A stretch of 64,000 bases of DNA from DATEPR01 sp036491115 (lineage in GTDB: Bacteria; Actinomycetota; Actinomycetes; Mycobacteriales; Pseudonocardiaceae), in the NCBI GenBank assembly GCA_036491115.1, contig DASXCQ010000068.1, positions 40,265 to 104,264 on the forward strand. Direction: 5' to 3'. The position numbers were made by a program, and so were the translations under genes. The notes beneath the pieces were generated by a model that searched no databases, was not told the DNA's origin, and saw only the letters and a list, made by a program, of their open reading frames with translations. Shown here piece after piece: positions 63,851-64,000 of this stretch. The stretch's first letter is position 1, and each line of letters starts with the position of its first letter.

Positions 63851-64000
63851 ATGTTCGCGCGCCGGATCGTCGTGATCGGCACTGGATATGTCGGGTTGAC
63901 CACCGGGGCGTGCCTGGCCTCGCTGGGCCACCGGGTGGTGTGCGCCGACGTGGACGAGGCCAAGGTGGACCGGCTGCGCCACGGCCGGGTCGACATCATG
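63851..64000 (+). CDS. UDP-glucose/UDP-sugar 6-dehydrogenase, 3'-truncated by the window
   Basis: The first 50 codons read ARRIVVIGTGYVGLTTGACL and continue with SLGHRVVCADVDEAKVDRL. This is the N-terminal NAD-binding Rossmann fold (GTGYVG, the D in ADVDE) of the UDP-glucose dehydrogenase family, which makes UDP-glucuronic acid. AGGTGGGG precedes the ATG. A UDP-GlcNAc 6-dehydrogenase (WbpA/WlbO) cannot be excluded from this fragment. It would supply the uronic acid for this cluster, including the WlbA-like enzyme's substrate if it is the GlcNAc type. Confidence 0.88.
   Translation, partial: MFARRIVVIGTGYVGLTTGACLASLGHRVVCADVDEAKVDRLRHGRVDIM

Overview
The window is very GC-rich, has almost exclusively G/C-ending codons, and uses many GTG or TTG starts. 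It carries families typical of filamentous Actinomycetota: DUF397/Scr1-type regulators, a MsiK-like shared sugar-import ATPase, ROK repressors, an iniBAC-like dynamin cluster and secreted choice-of-anchor P and DUF4082 proteins. Together these suggest a Pseudonocardiales-like actinomycete; the genus cannot be fixed from the sequence. No rRNA, tRNA, CRISPR array, prophage or insertion sequence was seen.

Layout. 0-1.6 kb: the end of a polyprenyl-phosphate sugar transferase plus a 57-residue protein. 1.6-8.1 kb: xylose catabolism (xylA-xylB), two ROK repressors and a secreted TIGR03118-type protein, with a 10-bp inverted-repeat operator candidate between the second repressor and xylA. 8.1-9.4 kb: a DUF397 / helix-turn-helix-DUF5753 pair and a divergent small protein. 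9.5-15.3 kb: an HrpA helicase, a CDF metal exporter with a candidate metalloregulator operator, then degenerate repeats and a zinc-ribbon-like small protein. 15.6-24.7 kb: an iniBAC-like system: a LuxR/MalT-type ATPase regulator and an Hsp70-like membrane protein, divergent from an IniB-like protein and two dynamin-like GTPases. 24.7-25.8 kb: a truncated haemoglobin and a frameshifted DedA gene. 25.9-30.7 kb: a complete CUT1 sugar importer with its own MsiK-type ATPase. 30.8-34.3 kb: a two-component system, a secreted protein and a small kinase-like ATPase. 34.4-37.6 kb: a second CUT1 importer without an ATPase, which probably borrows the MsiK-type protein.

37.9-64 kb is a large exopolysaccharide or cell-surface glycan cluster. 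It opens with a paralogue of the first sugar transferase, the likely initiating enzyme. It contains sugar-nucleotide enzymes (a WlbA-like oxidoreductase, an SDR epimerase, two DegT-type aminotransferases, a PglD/NeuD-type and a WlbB-type acyltransferase, the start of UDP-glucose dehydrogenase), six glycosyltransferases plus a GT39-like membrane protein, a Wzx flippase, a Wzy/ligase-type polymerase, a Wzz-like chain-length protein and a polysaccharide deacetylase. Two unusual members are a metallo-beta-lactamase-fold/Rieske fusion and a 1,348-residue secreted protein with three DUF4082 repeats. Many genes overlap by 4 bases, indicating translationally coupled operons.

The most interesting parts are the iniBAC-like cluster with its palindromic control region and internal terminator, the MBL-Rieske enzyme, the DUF4082 secreted protein, the importer permease with an inserted carboxypeptidase-regulatory-like domain, the stem that pairs the ROK repressor's ribosome-binding site, and the DedA frameshift. 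Domain names and functions rest on recognising motifs by eye, not on database searches.
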